Numbered from the stretch's first letter, positions 9,039-18,849 are shown. The stretch is DNA of 64,000 nucleotides from Ensifer sp. BR816 (GCF_000378985.1 NZ_KB905371.1:310001-374000), one strand, 5' to 3'. Notes: generated from the letters alone by a model not told the origin. Translations and numbers: made by a program.

Positions 9039-9100
9039 GCCTCGTCGACGAGGCGGTGTTCTTTAGGAAGAGCGCGCCGGGGTCGATGCCGGCGCGCTCC
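9039..9100 (-). other. two hairpins in the nifH-nifD spacer
   Basis: The first is an 18-bp perfect palindrome (CGCCTCGTCGACGAGGCG, 9039-9056). The second is an 11-bp stem GAGCGCGCCGG / CCGGCGCGCTC with an 8-base loop (9071-9100). No U-run follows, so these are more likely mRNA-processing or stabilising structures giving more nifH than nifDK message than terminators. That role is inference. Confidence 0.55.
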
Positions 9101-9118
9101 TGCTGGCGGCGGGGGAGG

Positions 9119-10012
9119 TTATTGGGCAACCGCCAGCGTGCCTTCCTTGGCCTGGAGCTCCGCAAGCATCTGCTCGTCGGTCTTCATGATGCCGAAGTCG
9201 AGCAGCATGTCCTCGAGCTCCTCCATGGTAATCGGGGTCGGGACAGTGCCCTGGCCGGAATTTGCATGGATCTTCTCGGCCAGCGCGCGATATTCCCCGG
9301 CCTGCTTGGAGTCCGGGGCATACTGGATCACCGTCATCTTCCTGAGTTCGGCGTGCTGGACGATGTTGTCGCGCGGCACGAAATGAATGAGCTTGGAATT
9401 GAGCTTGGCAGCCAGCGCCTCGGAGAGGTCGAGTTCGCGGTCGGTCTGGCGCTCGTTGCAGATCAATCCACCCAACCGCACGCCACCCGAATGGGCATAT
9501 TTCAGGATACCCTTGGCGATGTTGTTGGCCGCATAGAGCGCCATCATCTCGCCGGACATGACGATGTAGATTTCTTGCGCCTTGTTCTCGCGGATCGGCA
9601 TCGCGAAGCCGCCGCATACCACGTCGCCAAGCACGTCGTAGGAGACGTAGTCGACATCGTCATAGGCGCCGTTTTCCTCAAGGAAGTTGATAGAGGTGAT
9701 GACGCCGCGGCCGGCGCAACCGACGCCCGGCTCCGGACCACCGGACTCCACGCATTTGATGCCTTTGTAGCCGACCTTGAGCACGTCCTCGAGTTCGAGG
9801 TCTTCCACCGAGCCTTCCTCCGCCGCGAGATGCAGAACCGTGTCCTGCGCTTTCGAGTTCAGGATCAGGCGTGTGGAGTCGGCTTTGGGGTCGCAGCCCA
9901 CAATCAGGATCTTTTGCCCCAGATCGACAATAGCCGCGAGCGTATTTTGGGAGGTGGTGGATTTGCCGATGCCCCCCTTGCCGTAAAATGCGATTTGACG
10001 CAAATCTGACAT
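9119..10012 (-). CDS. nifH: nitrogenase iron protein (dinitrogenase reductase)
   Basis: A 297-residue Fe protein, the ATP-dependent electron donor to NifDK. The ATG at 10012 begins MSDLRQIAFYGKGGIGKSTT, with the intact P-loop GKGGIGKST. The [4Fe-4S] ligands are seen in PGVGCAGRG (which includes the arginine targeted by ADP-ribosylation) and DVLGDVVCGGFAMP. It is preceded by GAAGGAAGG as ribosome site. First gene of the nif operon. Its 5' end has partial copies in front of the peroxidase gene (28.9 kb) and nifQ (62.5 kb). Confidence 0.98.
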   Translation of the reverse strand: MSDLRQIAFYGKGGIGKSTTSQNTLAAIVDLGQKILIVGCDPKADSTRLILNSKAQDTVLHLAAEEGSVEDLELEDVLKVGYKGIKCVESGGPEPGVGCAGRGVITSINFLEENGAYDDVDYVSYDVLGDVVCGGFAMPIRENKAQEIYIVMSGEMMALYAANNIAKGILKYAHSGGVRLGGLICNERQTDRELDLSEALAAKLNSKLIHFVPRDNIVQHAELRKMTVIQYAPDSKQAGEYRALAEKIHANSGQGTVPTPITMEELEDMLLDFGIMKTDEQMLAELQAKEGTLAVAQ

Positions 10013-10084
10013 GTTGCCTTCCTTCCTTCGTTCCATCCATCGCGCAATGGCAATCGGCAGCTCGCGCCGCCTCGCAATGAAGGG

Positions 10085-10207
10085 TTCAAAACTCGTGCCA
10101 ATTTGGCTGAGCCATCCGAAGGAAAGGTCTTTTGTTTGTTTTCAGCTATTTAGGCTCCGACACAACGAACCCCTGTCGCGCAACAAGCCTGTGTCGCGGT
10201 TTCGACA
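10085..10207 (-). promoter_or_regulatory. nifH promoter: -24/-12 element plus NifA upstream activator site
   Basis: The -24/-12 element on the minus strand reads TTGGCACGAGTTTTGAA (10101-10085); the -12 box is TTGA instead of the usual TTGC. The NifA site is TGTCGCGGTTTCGACA at 10192-10207, a perfect TGT-N10-ACA, about 90 bp upstream. From 10208 to 11182 I see no gene I can support and no second promoter. Confidence 0.88.
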
Positions 10208-11182
10208 AAGCCGACAGAGCTGTCAGGGCCATGCTTGAGACCGCCGCGTGTTGAGCTTGCCGGAAGACGAGGTTGGCGGCGCCCCACAGCCAGATCAATG
10301 AGTTTCCGGTATGGCAACTGTTTTTTCCAGCCAATTGTCCGCCGAGTTGGAAGGGACTTAAACTGAACATTCCAGACGGTTTCGATGCCTGGAAGTGAGA
10401 AACCAACGTAGTTCTGGCCAATGGACGCTGGATGTCATGGGCACAGAGATCCCAGTAAAGGGCCACGAGGCAGACCTCACGTTAAAGGAGACGACAACTG
10501 AGACGGCCCGCTCCCAGTGACCCTTCGGACGTGAGCGTCTCCGGCAATCACATTTATAACGCGCCTGTTAATTCGGAAATAACGGAATGCGCGGCGGTTA
10601 GTCGAGCCTCCGACCGGCCGTTACAGTGCCGCTTGCACAATCGAGGATGGGGGTCCATCCAAGCCTCGTCTGATAGCAGCCAGGTGCTGTTTCGATATCG
10701 TTGCATCCAGGCCGCTCTCGATCTTCACCCGCCATTATTGCCACCCGCCTCGTGGAACTCGCGGGCGACGCAACGTGAAGACGCCGATAGCCGGCCAATC
10801 TTTTCGCGCGTGCACACGCCATCCCCCGTTGCTACGCAGTTCCTGTTTTGCGTTTCTTCGCCTACCCCCTTCCCTATGGCCTCACGTCGTTCCTCGATCG
10901 TTGGCTGCCACCATCCGCGTTCAACCTCATAGGTATCCGGGCGCGGTCTTCGAAGGACAGGTTCGGACGAGCTCGTTCAGACCGGACGCACGGCAGCCCA
11001 CTCCCCCCTCCGCCTCGATCCATCACCATTGGAAAAGGAAGCCGAACCCCAAGATGTCTTATGCGACCCGCCGCCGAAAAGAATGTCGTGGAAGGATTTG
11101 AGTGCTGCCGCAACTTCAGCCTTTGGACGATTGAAACGATAGATTGTTTGATCTAGCCTCACTAGGGGCTTCGGGGGCTATT

Positions 11183-11845
11183 TTGAGAATTCATCCATTA
11201 TCTCTAGCGATCTTCATGTCGCTGTTTAATTCTGCATTCGCCGGTTCAGCCGTTCACGTGGTGGATGGAGACACCCTCGACGTGGACGGTGTTCGATACC
11301 GTCTCCATGGCATCGACGCCCCTGAAGCTGGTCAAGCTTGCACCGGCAGTGACGGAACGGATTGGGCCTGCGGCCAGACAGCGATCCGCCAAATGGAGGA
11401 GGTCGTGCTCGGCAAGGCGGTGGAATGTGATTCCCGCGGTCAGGACGCCTATGGGCGCACCATTTCAGTCTGCATAGCCGACGGAGTCGAAATCAATGCC
11501 CGTATGGTCGAAATGGGTATGGCGTGGGCGTTCCGCAAGTACTCGGTCGACTACGTGAAGCTGGAAGATGCCGCGAAACAGCGGCGTGTCGGCATCTGGC
11601 AGGCTCCGACAGAAACGGCATGGGAGTACAGGGCGCATCAGTGGGACGCATCCCTGTCGTCCGTTCCAGAAGGGAAGTGCCCGATCAAGGGCAACATCAA
11701 CCGCAAGAACGACCGAATCTATCATGTGCCGTGGTCGAAAGACTACGAGAAGACGAAGATCGATCTCGGGCGCGGGGAAAGATGGTTCTGCTCCGAAGCT
11801 GAAGCCATCTCCGCTGGCTGGCGCGCGCCACTATGGGGAAATTAG
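11183..11845 (+). CDS. secreted thermonuclease (SNase family) with C-terminal sunset-type domain
   Basis: About 220 residues. I prefer the TTG start at 11183: it gives a compact signal peptide (LRIHPLSLAIFMSLFNSAFA, cleavage after AFA) and has GGGGG before it; the frame is open to 11144. The SNase core shows VVDGDTLDVDGVRYRLHGID and YGRTISVC, with the D/R/E-type catalytic positions. The C-terminal about 60 residues (KGNINRKNDRIYHVPWSKDY ... GERWFCSEAEAISAGWRAP) form a separate module that recurs in the gene at 40335-40649. It lies 82 bp upstream of the four-gene membrane operon on the same strand and may belong to it. Confidence 0.8.
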   Translation: MRIHPLSLAIFMSLFNSAFAGSAVHVVDGDTLDVDGVRYRLHGIDAPEAGQACTGSDGTDWACGQTAIRQMEEVVLGKAVECDSRGQDAYGRTISVCIADGVEINARMVEMGMAWAFRKYSVDYVKLEDAAKQRRVGIWQAPTETAWEYRAHQWDASLSSVPEGKCPIKGNINRKNDRIYHVPWSKDYEKTKIDLGRGERWFCSEAEAISAGWRAPLWGN

Positions 11846-11927
11846 ATATGCGCTCGTAAGCGACATGTTCGATTGGCTGTCTATCGCCCTACACCCTCGT
11901 TCCATAATTTAGCTGGCATCTCCCCAC

Positions 11928-13385
11928 ATGGCCCAACGCTTTGAAGCATTAAACCGCCTATTTGAGAGCGTCCGTGAATCCAGTCACGACTTCCGCATCA
12001 CAACGGACCCGTTTCCTCCTCTCGATCCGGACAAACTCGCCAAAACCCTAGACCTGGAAAAGAAAGGCTCTGCCAACGGTGCAGAGAACAAGCCCCCGTC
12101 GACGGCGAAGGAAATGGACGAGATAGAGGAATCGATCATCGAGGCGGTCGAGAATGTCCGATCCGACTCTTACCAAATTCTCGAAGATCAATTCGGCGCG
12201 TATGCGGCCCGGCTGAGGAATTTGGATTTCACCGGCCATTTCGCGAAGATCCACCAAGCTAGCATCGCCAGCCTGTCGGAATTCAAGATGGAGGTCTCGA
12301 AGGGACGCGACGAACTCTTCGGGCTTCGCCGCCATCTTAAGGAAGCGGACGCTGAACTTGCAGACTTCAAAGCGAACAATGGATTGAAGAGGACAGCGAG
12401 GACGTCATCGAGCACGAGCAAGATCATCAAGTGGCTCATCGTCTTCGTGCTGCTTTTCATCGAAACCGCGGTGAACGGGATCTATCTGGCCGAGGGCAAT
12501 TCCCAAGGCCTCGTCGGCGGCATCGGCGTAGCATTCGGCTTCGCCTTCGTGAATGTCTTCGCGACCGTTGCGCTCGGATTGAAGGTCATACCGTACATAC
12601 GACACAGAATGTTCCTCAAGAAGGTGTGGGGGTTTCTCGGCGTTTGCGGGTGGCTCGTGGTCGCCGTGGGCGTCAACTTCGTGATGGCGCACTACCGAGA
12701 GGTCTCTGCGGAGTCGCTTGCTCAAGTCGGTGTTCTCGTCATGGAAAGGATCAAGAATGCTCCCTTCCATATGGCCGACATTAACTCATGGGTTCTCTTC
12801 GCCACAGGTTTCCTGTTCTCGGTCGGAGCGCTACTGGACAGCCTGTCCATGCAAGATTCCTATCCCAAATACTCCGAGACGCAATCGCGCTACGACGCTG
12901 CCCGAGAGCACTACATCGACCAGAAGGTTGCGTTGATCGATCAACTGCAGAAAACGCGCGACGATCGGATCGACGCGGTGGAAGACGTCCTGCGTCGTCT
13001 GACCGATCGGCGGCGTGAGTACGGGTCCATCATCGACAATCGCACCCGCACCACGAACCTCTTCATGGAGCACCAAAGCTCCTTGGAGGTCACAGCCAGG
13101 AAGCTTCTCCAAATCTACAGAGAGGCGAACAGACAGGCGCGGACGAAAGCCGAGCCGAAGTACTGGTCGGCGCAATTCAAGCTGGAACGACGAAAGGCCG
13201 TCCCCAACACCGGGGAAGACTGGAGTGATCAGGAACTAGCCGAGGGAATAAAGAAGGCCCAGACGGAACTCTCGGACCATATGAGGCAAATCGGTCAGGA
13301 GTTCGAAAAGGCGCTGGAGCAATACGACCAACTCGACACAATTTTCCCGGAGTATGGCAATGGCACGACCCAGACCAAGATCTAG
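11928..13385 (+). CDS. four-helix membrane protein with coiled-coil flanks, first gene of ZorAB-like operon
   Basis: A 485-residue protein I cannot assign to a family. About 165 residues of charged helical N-terminus come first, then four predicted membrane segments (about 166-186, 194-218, 234-254, 285-304), then a long charged coiled-coil C-terminus (IDQLQKTRDDRIDAVEDVLR and onward). No enzyme motif is visible. It overlaps the next gene by 26 bp, so the four genes to 16816 form one tightly coupled operon. The context (MotA/TolQ-like and MotB/OmpA-like partners) suggests part of a membrane complex; function unknown. Confidence 0.75.
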   Translation: MAQRFEALNRLFESVRESSHDFRITTDPFPPLDPDKLAKTLDLEKKGSANGAENKPPSTAKEMDEIEESIIEAVENVRSDSYQILEDQFGAYAARLRNLDFTGHFAKIHQASIASLSEFKMEVSKGRDELFGLRRHLKEADAELADFKANNGLKRTARTSSSTSKIIKWLIVFVLLFIETAVNGIYLAEGNSQGLVGGIGVAFGFAFVNVFATVALGLKVIPYIRHRMFLKKVWGFLGVCGWLVVAVGVNFVMAHYREVSAESLAQVGVLVMERIKNAPFHMADINSWVLFATGFLFSVGALLDSLSMQDSYPKYSETQSRYDAAREHYIDQKVALIDQLQKTRDDRIDAVEDVLRRLTDRRREYGSIIDNRTRTTNLFMEHQSSLEVTARKLLQIYREANRQARTKAEPKYWSAQFKLERRKAVPNTGEDWSDQELAEGIKKAQTELSDHMRQIGQEFEKALEQYDQLDTIFPEYGNGTTQTKI

Positions 13386-14187
13386 ACATGGACGCGGCGG
13401 TGGCGCGTCAGCCGTACAGATGTTTTCTATTGTCGCTTTAGTTACCGTCCTGCTCGCGGCGGTCGGAGGCTTCCTTTTCATGCAGATGCGCGCCAATGCA
13501 GTGGCGAAGCTCGATGACGAGCTTTGCCCTGTAGAGGGGCCGATGTCGGTCACCGCAATGTTGTTGGACGTCACCGATCCCATTGCAGAAATCACTAAAG
13601 TGGATCTCAAGCGTCAATTCCAAAAGGCGGTTGCCGCTGTTGAACAGGGCGGCCTCGTCGAGGTCTACACACTGACTGACGAGGAAGGAAAGCTCACCCG
13701 CACCTTCCGTGGATGCAATCCCGGCGACGACAAGAATGCCGATGTTTGGATCTCGAACCCGAAGATGATCCAGAAGCGCTGGCAGGAAGGCTTTGAGCGG
13801 CCTCTGAGGGAGGTCGAGGACAGAATCGGAGAAGGCACGGAAGCAAAACGCTCGCCTATCATGGCAGGCATCCAGCGGATTGTCATTGAGAGCTTCTCGG
13901 ATAAGCAAAGTGAGGGCAAGCCTAAGAAGATCTATGTCGCTTCCGATACGATCGAGCACACCGATTCATTCTCCATCTACAAGAGCGGACCGGACACGGA
14001 AGCTTATGAGAAGAGCACTGCTCGGGATAGATACCGTACTCCGCTCGACGGCGTCGAAGTGAAATTCCTCGTCTTCCAACGGGAAACTGCCGAGCCGATC
14101 TCCGGCCTTCCCGAATTCTGGTTGCACTGGGTTCAGACCAACGGCGGTGAATTTCTCGGTTACGAAAGACTTGCGGGGGTTGAGTGA
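13360..14187 (+). CDS. membrane-anchored periplasmic protein, vWA-like, second gene of ZorAB-like operon
   Basis: A 275-residue protein. I chose the ATG at 13360 because GGAG stands 7 nt before it; an ATG at 13354 has almost no spacing. Basic N-terminus, one membrane segment (about 21-40), then a soluble domain starting with SVTAMLLDVTDPI, which resembles strand 1 of a von Willebrand A fold with a DxTD metal-site remnant. A further strand-like segment is KKIYVASDTIEHTDSFS. The vWA reading is tentative. It ends in a TGATG overlap with the next gene. Confidence 0.7.
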   Translation: MARPRPRSRHGRGGGASAVQMFSIVALVTVLLAAVGGFLFMQMRANAVAKLDDELCPVEGPMSVTAMLLDVTDPIAEITKVDLKRQFQKAVAAVEQGGLVEVYTLTDEEGKLTRTFRGCNPGDDKNADVWISNPKMIQKRWQEGFERPLREVEDRIGEGTEAKRSPIMAGIQRIVIESFSDKQSEGKPKKIYVASDTIEHTDSFSIYKSGPDTEAYEKSTARDRYRTPLDGVEVKFLVFQRETAEPISGLPEFWLHWVQTNGGEFLGYERLAGVE

Positions 14188-15740
14188 TGTTGGCTGAGTT
14201 CGACATTCGACGCTTTGTTCGCTCTCACGGCCCGTTGGTCCTATTCGGTACCATGACCTTTGTGGGCGCTCTCATCATCTGGTTCGGCAAGCTCTACGGT
14301 GTGAGCACCATCACCATCACGCTCATACCGTTGGCGATGATGGCGCTCTATTTCGTCATCTCGTTTGCCGCAGCCGGGCTTAGCCTCCACAACGAGCAGG
14401 CAGGCGACAATCTCTACTACATGGGCTTCCTGTTCACGCTTACGAGCCTCGGTGTTTCGCTGTACCAGTTTACCGGCCAGGCATCGATCGAGGACGTGGT
14501 CCGTAACTTCGGCGTCGCGATTTCCTCGACGATCGCCGGGATCTCGCTCCGGATTCTCTTCAACCAGATGCGGCGCGATCCCGTCGACATCGAGCGAGCG
14601 GTGAGACACGATCTGGCTGAGATGACGCGACGGGTCCGCACGGAACTGGACACCTCGGCGATAGAGTTCTCGAGCTATCGTCGCACGAGTAGTCAGATGC
14701 TTGCTGAAGGATTCGAAGAGATCGCAAGGCAGGCGGAGAAAAGCGGGGAAGCGGTTCGTGCATCCATCGAAGCCATGTCCCTGCAGGCGACAAAGTCCAT
14801 ACAGGAAGCTTCGGAGCGACTCACTTTCACCCTAGATACGACTCATGAGCAAATAATCTCCTTCGCAGAACGCAATGCCCGTTCCGTGGCTGAGATGAGC
14901 GACAGGCTCAAAGAGTCCGTCGAACAGATCGAGGCGCGGACGAACAAGCTGGCCGAAGCTGTCGACGGGGTGACCGAAAAGTTCAAGACCTCAAGATCTC
15001 CGGAAGAGATCCTCAAGATCGAAGTCACACCGGTGATGGAAGCATTGCAGACCTTGGTCGCGGATCACAGCAAGGCTATCGATGAGAACGCTGCCACGAC
15101 CAGAGACACGGTCAAGAAGGTGCTGACGGCCCTTACGCCGTTCAAGCAGACGAACGCGACACTCACGGCTCTCACCACGAAGCTCGAAGGGACGAATGCG
15201 GCTTCCGGGCAGTCCATGCAAGCCATTGCAGCCACGCTGGAGAGATGGGGGGCAATCGCGGCGGCGACCGAGACTGGCAACGATGCTGTTTCAGCACTGG
15301 TCGGAAGGGTCGATGGGATCATCACGGAGACGAAGGCCGCAACAGAGGCTCACCTCAAGAACGCGGAGAAGCTGTCGGAAGCGGTCTCCTCCATGAAGAC
15401 GAACACGGCCAGCGTGAAGGCGATGGCGGAAAACCTGACTACCGTCTCGAGCACGGCCAGCGAACACACGAAGCGACTGGACGAGGTAATGGATGCGGTC
15501 GAACGCGCGGCGGCCGCTACTGATAAGACAGCCGGCGCGGTGGATACGATGTCCGCCCGCTTTGCGGAAGAACGTTCGCAAATTCGCCTTGCAGACGTTC
15601 CTGCAACGCCAGTGGTCGAGGCCTTGCCAATCGCCTCGACCACAACAGCCAATCTCGGCGCCAACGGAGGGGAAGCGGTCCTCACCGAGCGGGTCTCCGA
15701 AGAGGAAAAGCCGAAGAAGAGCGGCTGGTTTAGCCGATGA
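14187..15740 (+). CDS. MotA/TolQ/ExbB-superfamily (ZorA-like) membrane protein with long coiled-coil tail
   Basis: A 517-residue protein with four membrane segments in the first 125 residues (about 16-34, 41-63, 77-95, 103-125). The last two (FTLTSLGVSLYQF and NFGVAISSTIAGISLRIL) match the channel helices of MotA/TolQ/ExbB proteins. A tail of nearly 400 residues of coiled coil follows. A stator-type channel with a long intracellular tail is the architecture of ZorA in Zorya anti-phage systems. The ATG at 14187 overlaps the previous stop; the stop overlaps the next ATG. It could also drive a non-defence envelope machine. Confidence 0.72.
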   Translation: MLAEFDIRRFVRSHGPLVLFGTMTFVGALIIWFGKLYGVSTITITLIPLAMMALYFVISFAAAGLSLHNEQAGDNLYYMGFLFTLTSLGVSLYQFTGQASIEDVVRNFGVAISSTIAGISLRILFNQMRRDPVDIERAVRHDLAEMTRRVRTELDTSAIEFSSYRRTSSQMLAEGFEEIARQAEKSGEAVRASIEAMSLQATKSIQEASERLTFTLDTTHEQIISFAERNARSVAEMSDRLKESVEQIEARTNKLAEAVDGVTEKFKTSRSPEEILKIEVTPVMEALQTLVADHSKAIDENAATTRDTVKKVLTALTPFKQTNATLTALTTKLEGTNAASGQSMQAIAATLERWGAIAAATETGNDAVSALVGRVDGIITETKAATEAHLKNAEKLSEAVSSMKTNTASVKAMAENLTTVSSTASEHTKRLDEVMDAVERAAAATDKTAGAVDTMSARFAEERSQIRLADVPATPVVEALPIASTTTANLGANGGEAVLTERVSEEEKPKKSGWFSR

Positions 15741-16816
15741 GCGCCGCCGATACCGCGACAAACGTAGAGCAAAAGGGTTACAACAGAGGGCTAATCCTCG
15801 GTTTCACGATGGCTGAATCCATGCTTCTGCTGGTATTCTGCCTGCTCCTCGTCACCGGGGCCATCATCGCCAACGAGCGGCTGAAGGCAAACAACGCTCT
15901 CAAGGACGTCCAGAAGCTCCAGACGGAGCTGAAGAAAAAGGAAAAGAACGTCAGAGATCTCGAGACAAGGGTCGCTGCACTGTCGGGATCGCTTACCCTC
16001 GTCGACAAGCGCAAGATGGAAGAGGAATGGAGGGAACTGGTCGTCGCACGAGATGCGATCAAGGAATTGAAGGAGCAGGGTGTCGACAAGGATCGCATCA
16101 GGGAACTCGTGGAAAGCATCGCGCTTCTGAAAGAACGATCGTTGGACGTGGTCGAGCCAGCAAAGCTGGAGGATAGGATCGATGCACTGATGGCGGCTGA
16201 GAAGGCATTGAAGGATCAGCAGAAGCTCGAGGCACAGCTCAAGGGTTCTGAGGGCCGCAGAAAACTTCTCGAAACCCTCCTCGCCAAGGCAGAAGGCGAA
16301 CTGGCGAAGACCCAGACGTCGAAGCCACATGAGTGGCCACCGATCATCAGCTTAAGCGAAGCCAGCGGTTACTATTTCAGGTCTGCAAGCGCCGAACTGA
16401 CCGACAAGTTCACGGCTGACTTGAACGGTTCGATCTCCACGCAGATTGCCGACAACCTCAAGCGTTACGGCGTCGACATTGTCGAGGTGATCGGGCACAC
16501 GGACGAGCAGCCGCTCGCTCGACCGAACTCCAACATGGACAAGCTCTCGATCGGGGTCGTATCGTCGAAGACGCCGATCACCGAACTGGTGCCGGCCGAC
16601 AACGCCGGATTGGGGCTCGCCCGTGCAATTTCCGTTGCGAACATCCTGAGCGCCAACAGCGCCTTGGAGGGGATGACGATCCTGCCTCTGTCAGCCGCGC
16701 AACTCGTCCTTCCAGGCGACAAGCTTACCACCGGCCAAGCGGGCAACGTGGAGAGCCGGCGACGGATTGAAATCAGAATTCGCCGAAGAGACAGCGCAGC
16801 CCCAATGCGCGAATAA
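15737..16816 (+). CDS. MotB/ZorB-like protein with OmpA-type peptidoglycan-binding domain
   Basis: A 359-residue protein: short cytoplasmic N-terminus, one membrane helix (about 18-43), a coiled coil of about 150 residues, and a C-terminal OmpA-like domain (about 205-355, with VEVIGHTDEQPLA and ESRRRIEIRIRR). This is the B-subunit layout partnering the MotA-like protein, with which it overlaps by ATGA. The membrane helix has a glutamate (E27) but not the aspartate of classic MotB, so ion coupling is unproven. Last gene of the operon: about 330 bp of sequence without a gene follow, then IS66, so downstream partners may have been lost. Confidence 0.75.
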   Translation: MSAADTATNVEQKGYNRGLILGFTMAESMLLLVFCLLLVTGAIIANERLKANNALKDVQKLQTELKKKEKNVRDLETRVAALSGSLTLVDKRKMEEEWRELVVARDAIKELKEQGVDKDRIRELVESIALLKERSLDVVEPAKLEDRIDALMAAEKALKDQQKLEAQLKGSEGRRKLLETLLAKAEGELAKTQTSKPHEWPPIISLSEASGYYFRSASAELTDKFTADLNGSISTQIADNLKRYGVDIVEVIGHTDEQPLARPNSNMDKLSIGVVSSKTPITELVPADNAGLGLARAISVANILSANSALEGMTILPLSAAQLVLPGDKLTTGQAGNVESRRRIEIRIRRRDSAAPMRE

Positions 16817-17220
16817 TTCGTCCTTTTCCACCGCTAGCAGCCGTCGAGAGCTTTGATGCCCGAAATCAGTATCTTTCCGAGCGTGTACGCGTCTGGACGT
16901 CGATTCTGCCGTGACAACGTCTACCACGGTCCGTCACGTAGTCGTAGGTGACCCGAACCTCATCGATGCCGCGGAGGCTCGTCTCGGTCAACGTTAGAGG
17001 CATCGACATCGCTCAGAAGAATGAGCGGATAGACGCCTAGTTGAAGGGACCCTTGCCGCGTCTCTCAGGAATTCCGAGCGACGAGGCGCTCTCGCCGTCC
17101 GCCGCCGCGAGTGCCGAAATAGAAGGCCGTGACGGTACCAATCGGTAAGCGCGATTTTCTCCGCACGTTGACGCCGCCTTTCGGCCTTTCGGCGTTGATT
17201 TCGGAAAGCGTCGCGCTGGT

Positions 17221-18795
17221 TCAGGCGGCGGTGGCAGTTTTGGAGAAGTTGAAGGGCAGCAGGTCGGTGATATCGGCGTCGCCGGCGCGCTGAGGCAATT
17301 CGGTGAGGACGTGGCGCAACCAGGCTAACGGCTCGACGCGTGAGGCGCGGCAGGTCAGCATCAGACTATAGACGACGGCACTGGCCTTGGCTCCATCGAC
17401 GGTGTCGCTGAACAGCCAGCTTTTTCTGCCAGTGGCAAAGATTCTGATATCGCGTTCGAGAAGGTTGTTGTCGATCGGCATCCTGCCGTCTCCGGCGTAG
17501 CGCGTCAGATATTCCCATTGGTTCAGAGTGTAGGATACGGCATCGCCAAGCTTGCTGTCCGGCAAGACCTTCGGGGCGATTTTATCGAGCCATTCCTTGA
17601 GGGCGTTTAGGACGGGGATGCTGTGTTGCTGGCGGAAGCGGCGAATGCATTGATCTGGCGTTTCGCCTCTGTCCGGCTTTTCGTCCCGCGCCTGCCTTTC
17701 AACCCGGTAGAGCTGTTCGAAGAACCGGAGCGCCTGCTCCGGCGGACCGCCGCCTTTCTTCCTCGCCTTGAGGGCATCGACAAAGCGCCGTCTGGAGTGG
17801 GCCATGCATCCAATATGGGTTGCCCCTTCCAGCGTGCGCCAGGCGGAATAGCCATCGCTCATCAAGATGCCGCGGTAATCGCCGAGGAAGGTCTGCGGGT
17901 GTATCTGGCCGCGGCCTGGCTGATAATCGAGCAGCGCGATCGGCTCGTCACTGTCCTCGCCGCTGCGGTAGGCCCACATATATGACGTGCTGGTGGCTTG
18001 CCTGTCCTTTTCCTTCAGCACCTGAACCGTTGTCTCGTCGCCATGGATGAGAGGCTGCGCTCTGAGCCGCAGCTTCAGGGCGTCATAGATGCGGGAGAGA
18101 TGCTTCTCGCTCGAGCCGATCACCCAGTGGCCCAGAGCGCCACGGCTGACGGGAACACCGGCGCGCTCAAATGTCTGCGCCAGGCGGTAGAGCGGTGTGC
18201 CGTCGACATATTTGTGAACGAGCGCGAAGGCCAGCGTCGAGGCCGTGGCGATGCTGCCCGGCAAGGGCTGCGTCGGCATCGGCGCGATCACGACCGGCGT
18301 GTTGATCCCGGTGCGGTCGCAATGACGGCAAGCGTACTTGAGCCGCACATTCTGCAGGACCTTCGCCTTCACCTCGATATGAAGTTGCTCGGTGACGGTC
18401 TCGCCCATGCGATGCATCTGGTGACGGCAGCAAGGACAAGCCTTCTCGTCGTCGGCAAGGTCATACTCGACCCGCTCGCGCGGCAGGTTTTCCGGCAAGG
18501 CCTTGCGGCCGCGTTTCTTTCCCGTCGTGCCATCGGTCGCCGGCAAGCCCGTGTCCGGCAGGGCGGCGACATCGCCATCTTCGCTGTCGACGTCGTCCTC
18601 ATCCGCGGCCTGTTCGGCTTCATTGAAGAGGCGATCAATGTGCTTTTCGCTGCGTGGCGCAAAACGATGCAGTCGTGCCAGCGCCAGCTCTTCCTCGAGT
18701 TTGACGACGCGCTCTGTGAGCTGACGGTTCTCCGCCTGCAGCGCAGCAATACGCGCCATCAACTCTTCAACAGTCGGTTCGCCGGGTCGATTCAT
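17221..18795 (-). CDS. tnpC: IS66 transposase TnpC
   Basis: A 524-residue DDE-type transposase. N-terminal coiled coil (LTERVVKLEEELALARLHRF), a zinc-binding section (CPCCRHQMHR and YACRHCDRTG), and a catalytic domain including HGDETTVQVL and the C-terminal NNLLERDIRIFATGRKSWLF typical of IS66 TnpC. No frameshift, so probably functional. Downstream of tnpB by 54 bp. Confidence 0.95.
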   Translation of the reverse strand: MNRPGEPTVEELMARIAALQAENRQLTERVVKLEEELALARLHRFAPRSEKHIDRLFNEAEQAADEDDVDSEDGDVAALPDTGLPATDGTTGKKRGRKALPENLPRERVEYDLADDEKACPCCRHQMHRMGETVTEQLHIEVKAKVLQNVRLKYACRHCDRTGINTPVVIAPMPTQPLPGSIATASTLAFALVHKYVDGTPLYRLAQTFERAGVPVSRGALGHWVIGSSEKHLSRIYDALKLRLRAQPLIHGDETTVQVLKEKDRQATSTSYMWAYRSGEDSDEPIALLDYQPGRGQIHPQTFLGDYRGILMSDGYSAWRTLEGATHIGCMAHSRRRFVDALKARKKGGGPPEQALRFFEQLYRVERQARDEKPDRGETPDQCIRRFRQQHSIPVLNALKEWLDKIAPKVLPDSKLGDAVSYTLNQWEYLTRYAGDGRMPIDNNLLERDIRIFATGRKSWLFSDTVDGAKASAVVYSLMLTCRASRVEPLAWLRHVLTELPQRAGDADITDLLPFNFSKTATAA

Positions 18796-18849
18796 CAGAT
18801 TCTTGAATCGAAAGCATGCCGCCGCGTCAACCGCAGAGTTCGAAAGCCC

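Noticed and set aside
10146..10466. 106-codon minus-strand frame upstream of nifH.
   Set aside because: It covers the NifA site, has no recognisable family and no ribosome site.
11113..11152. Nod-box-like 3' half (ATCAAACAATCTATCG...TTTCAATC) on the minus strand upstream of the nuclease gene.
   Set aside because: It lacks the ATC-N9-GAT half, has a one-base deletion, and no credible gene follows on that strand.
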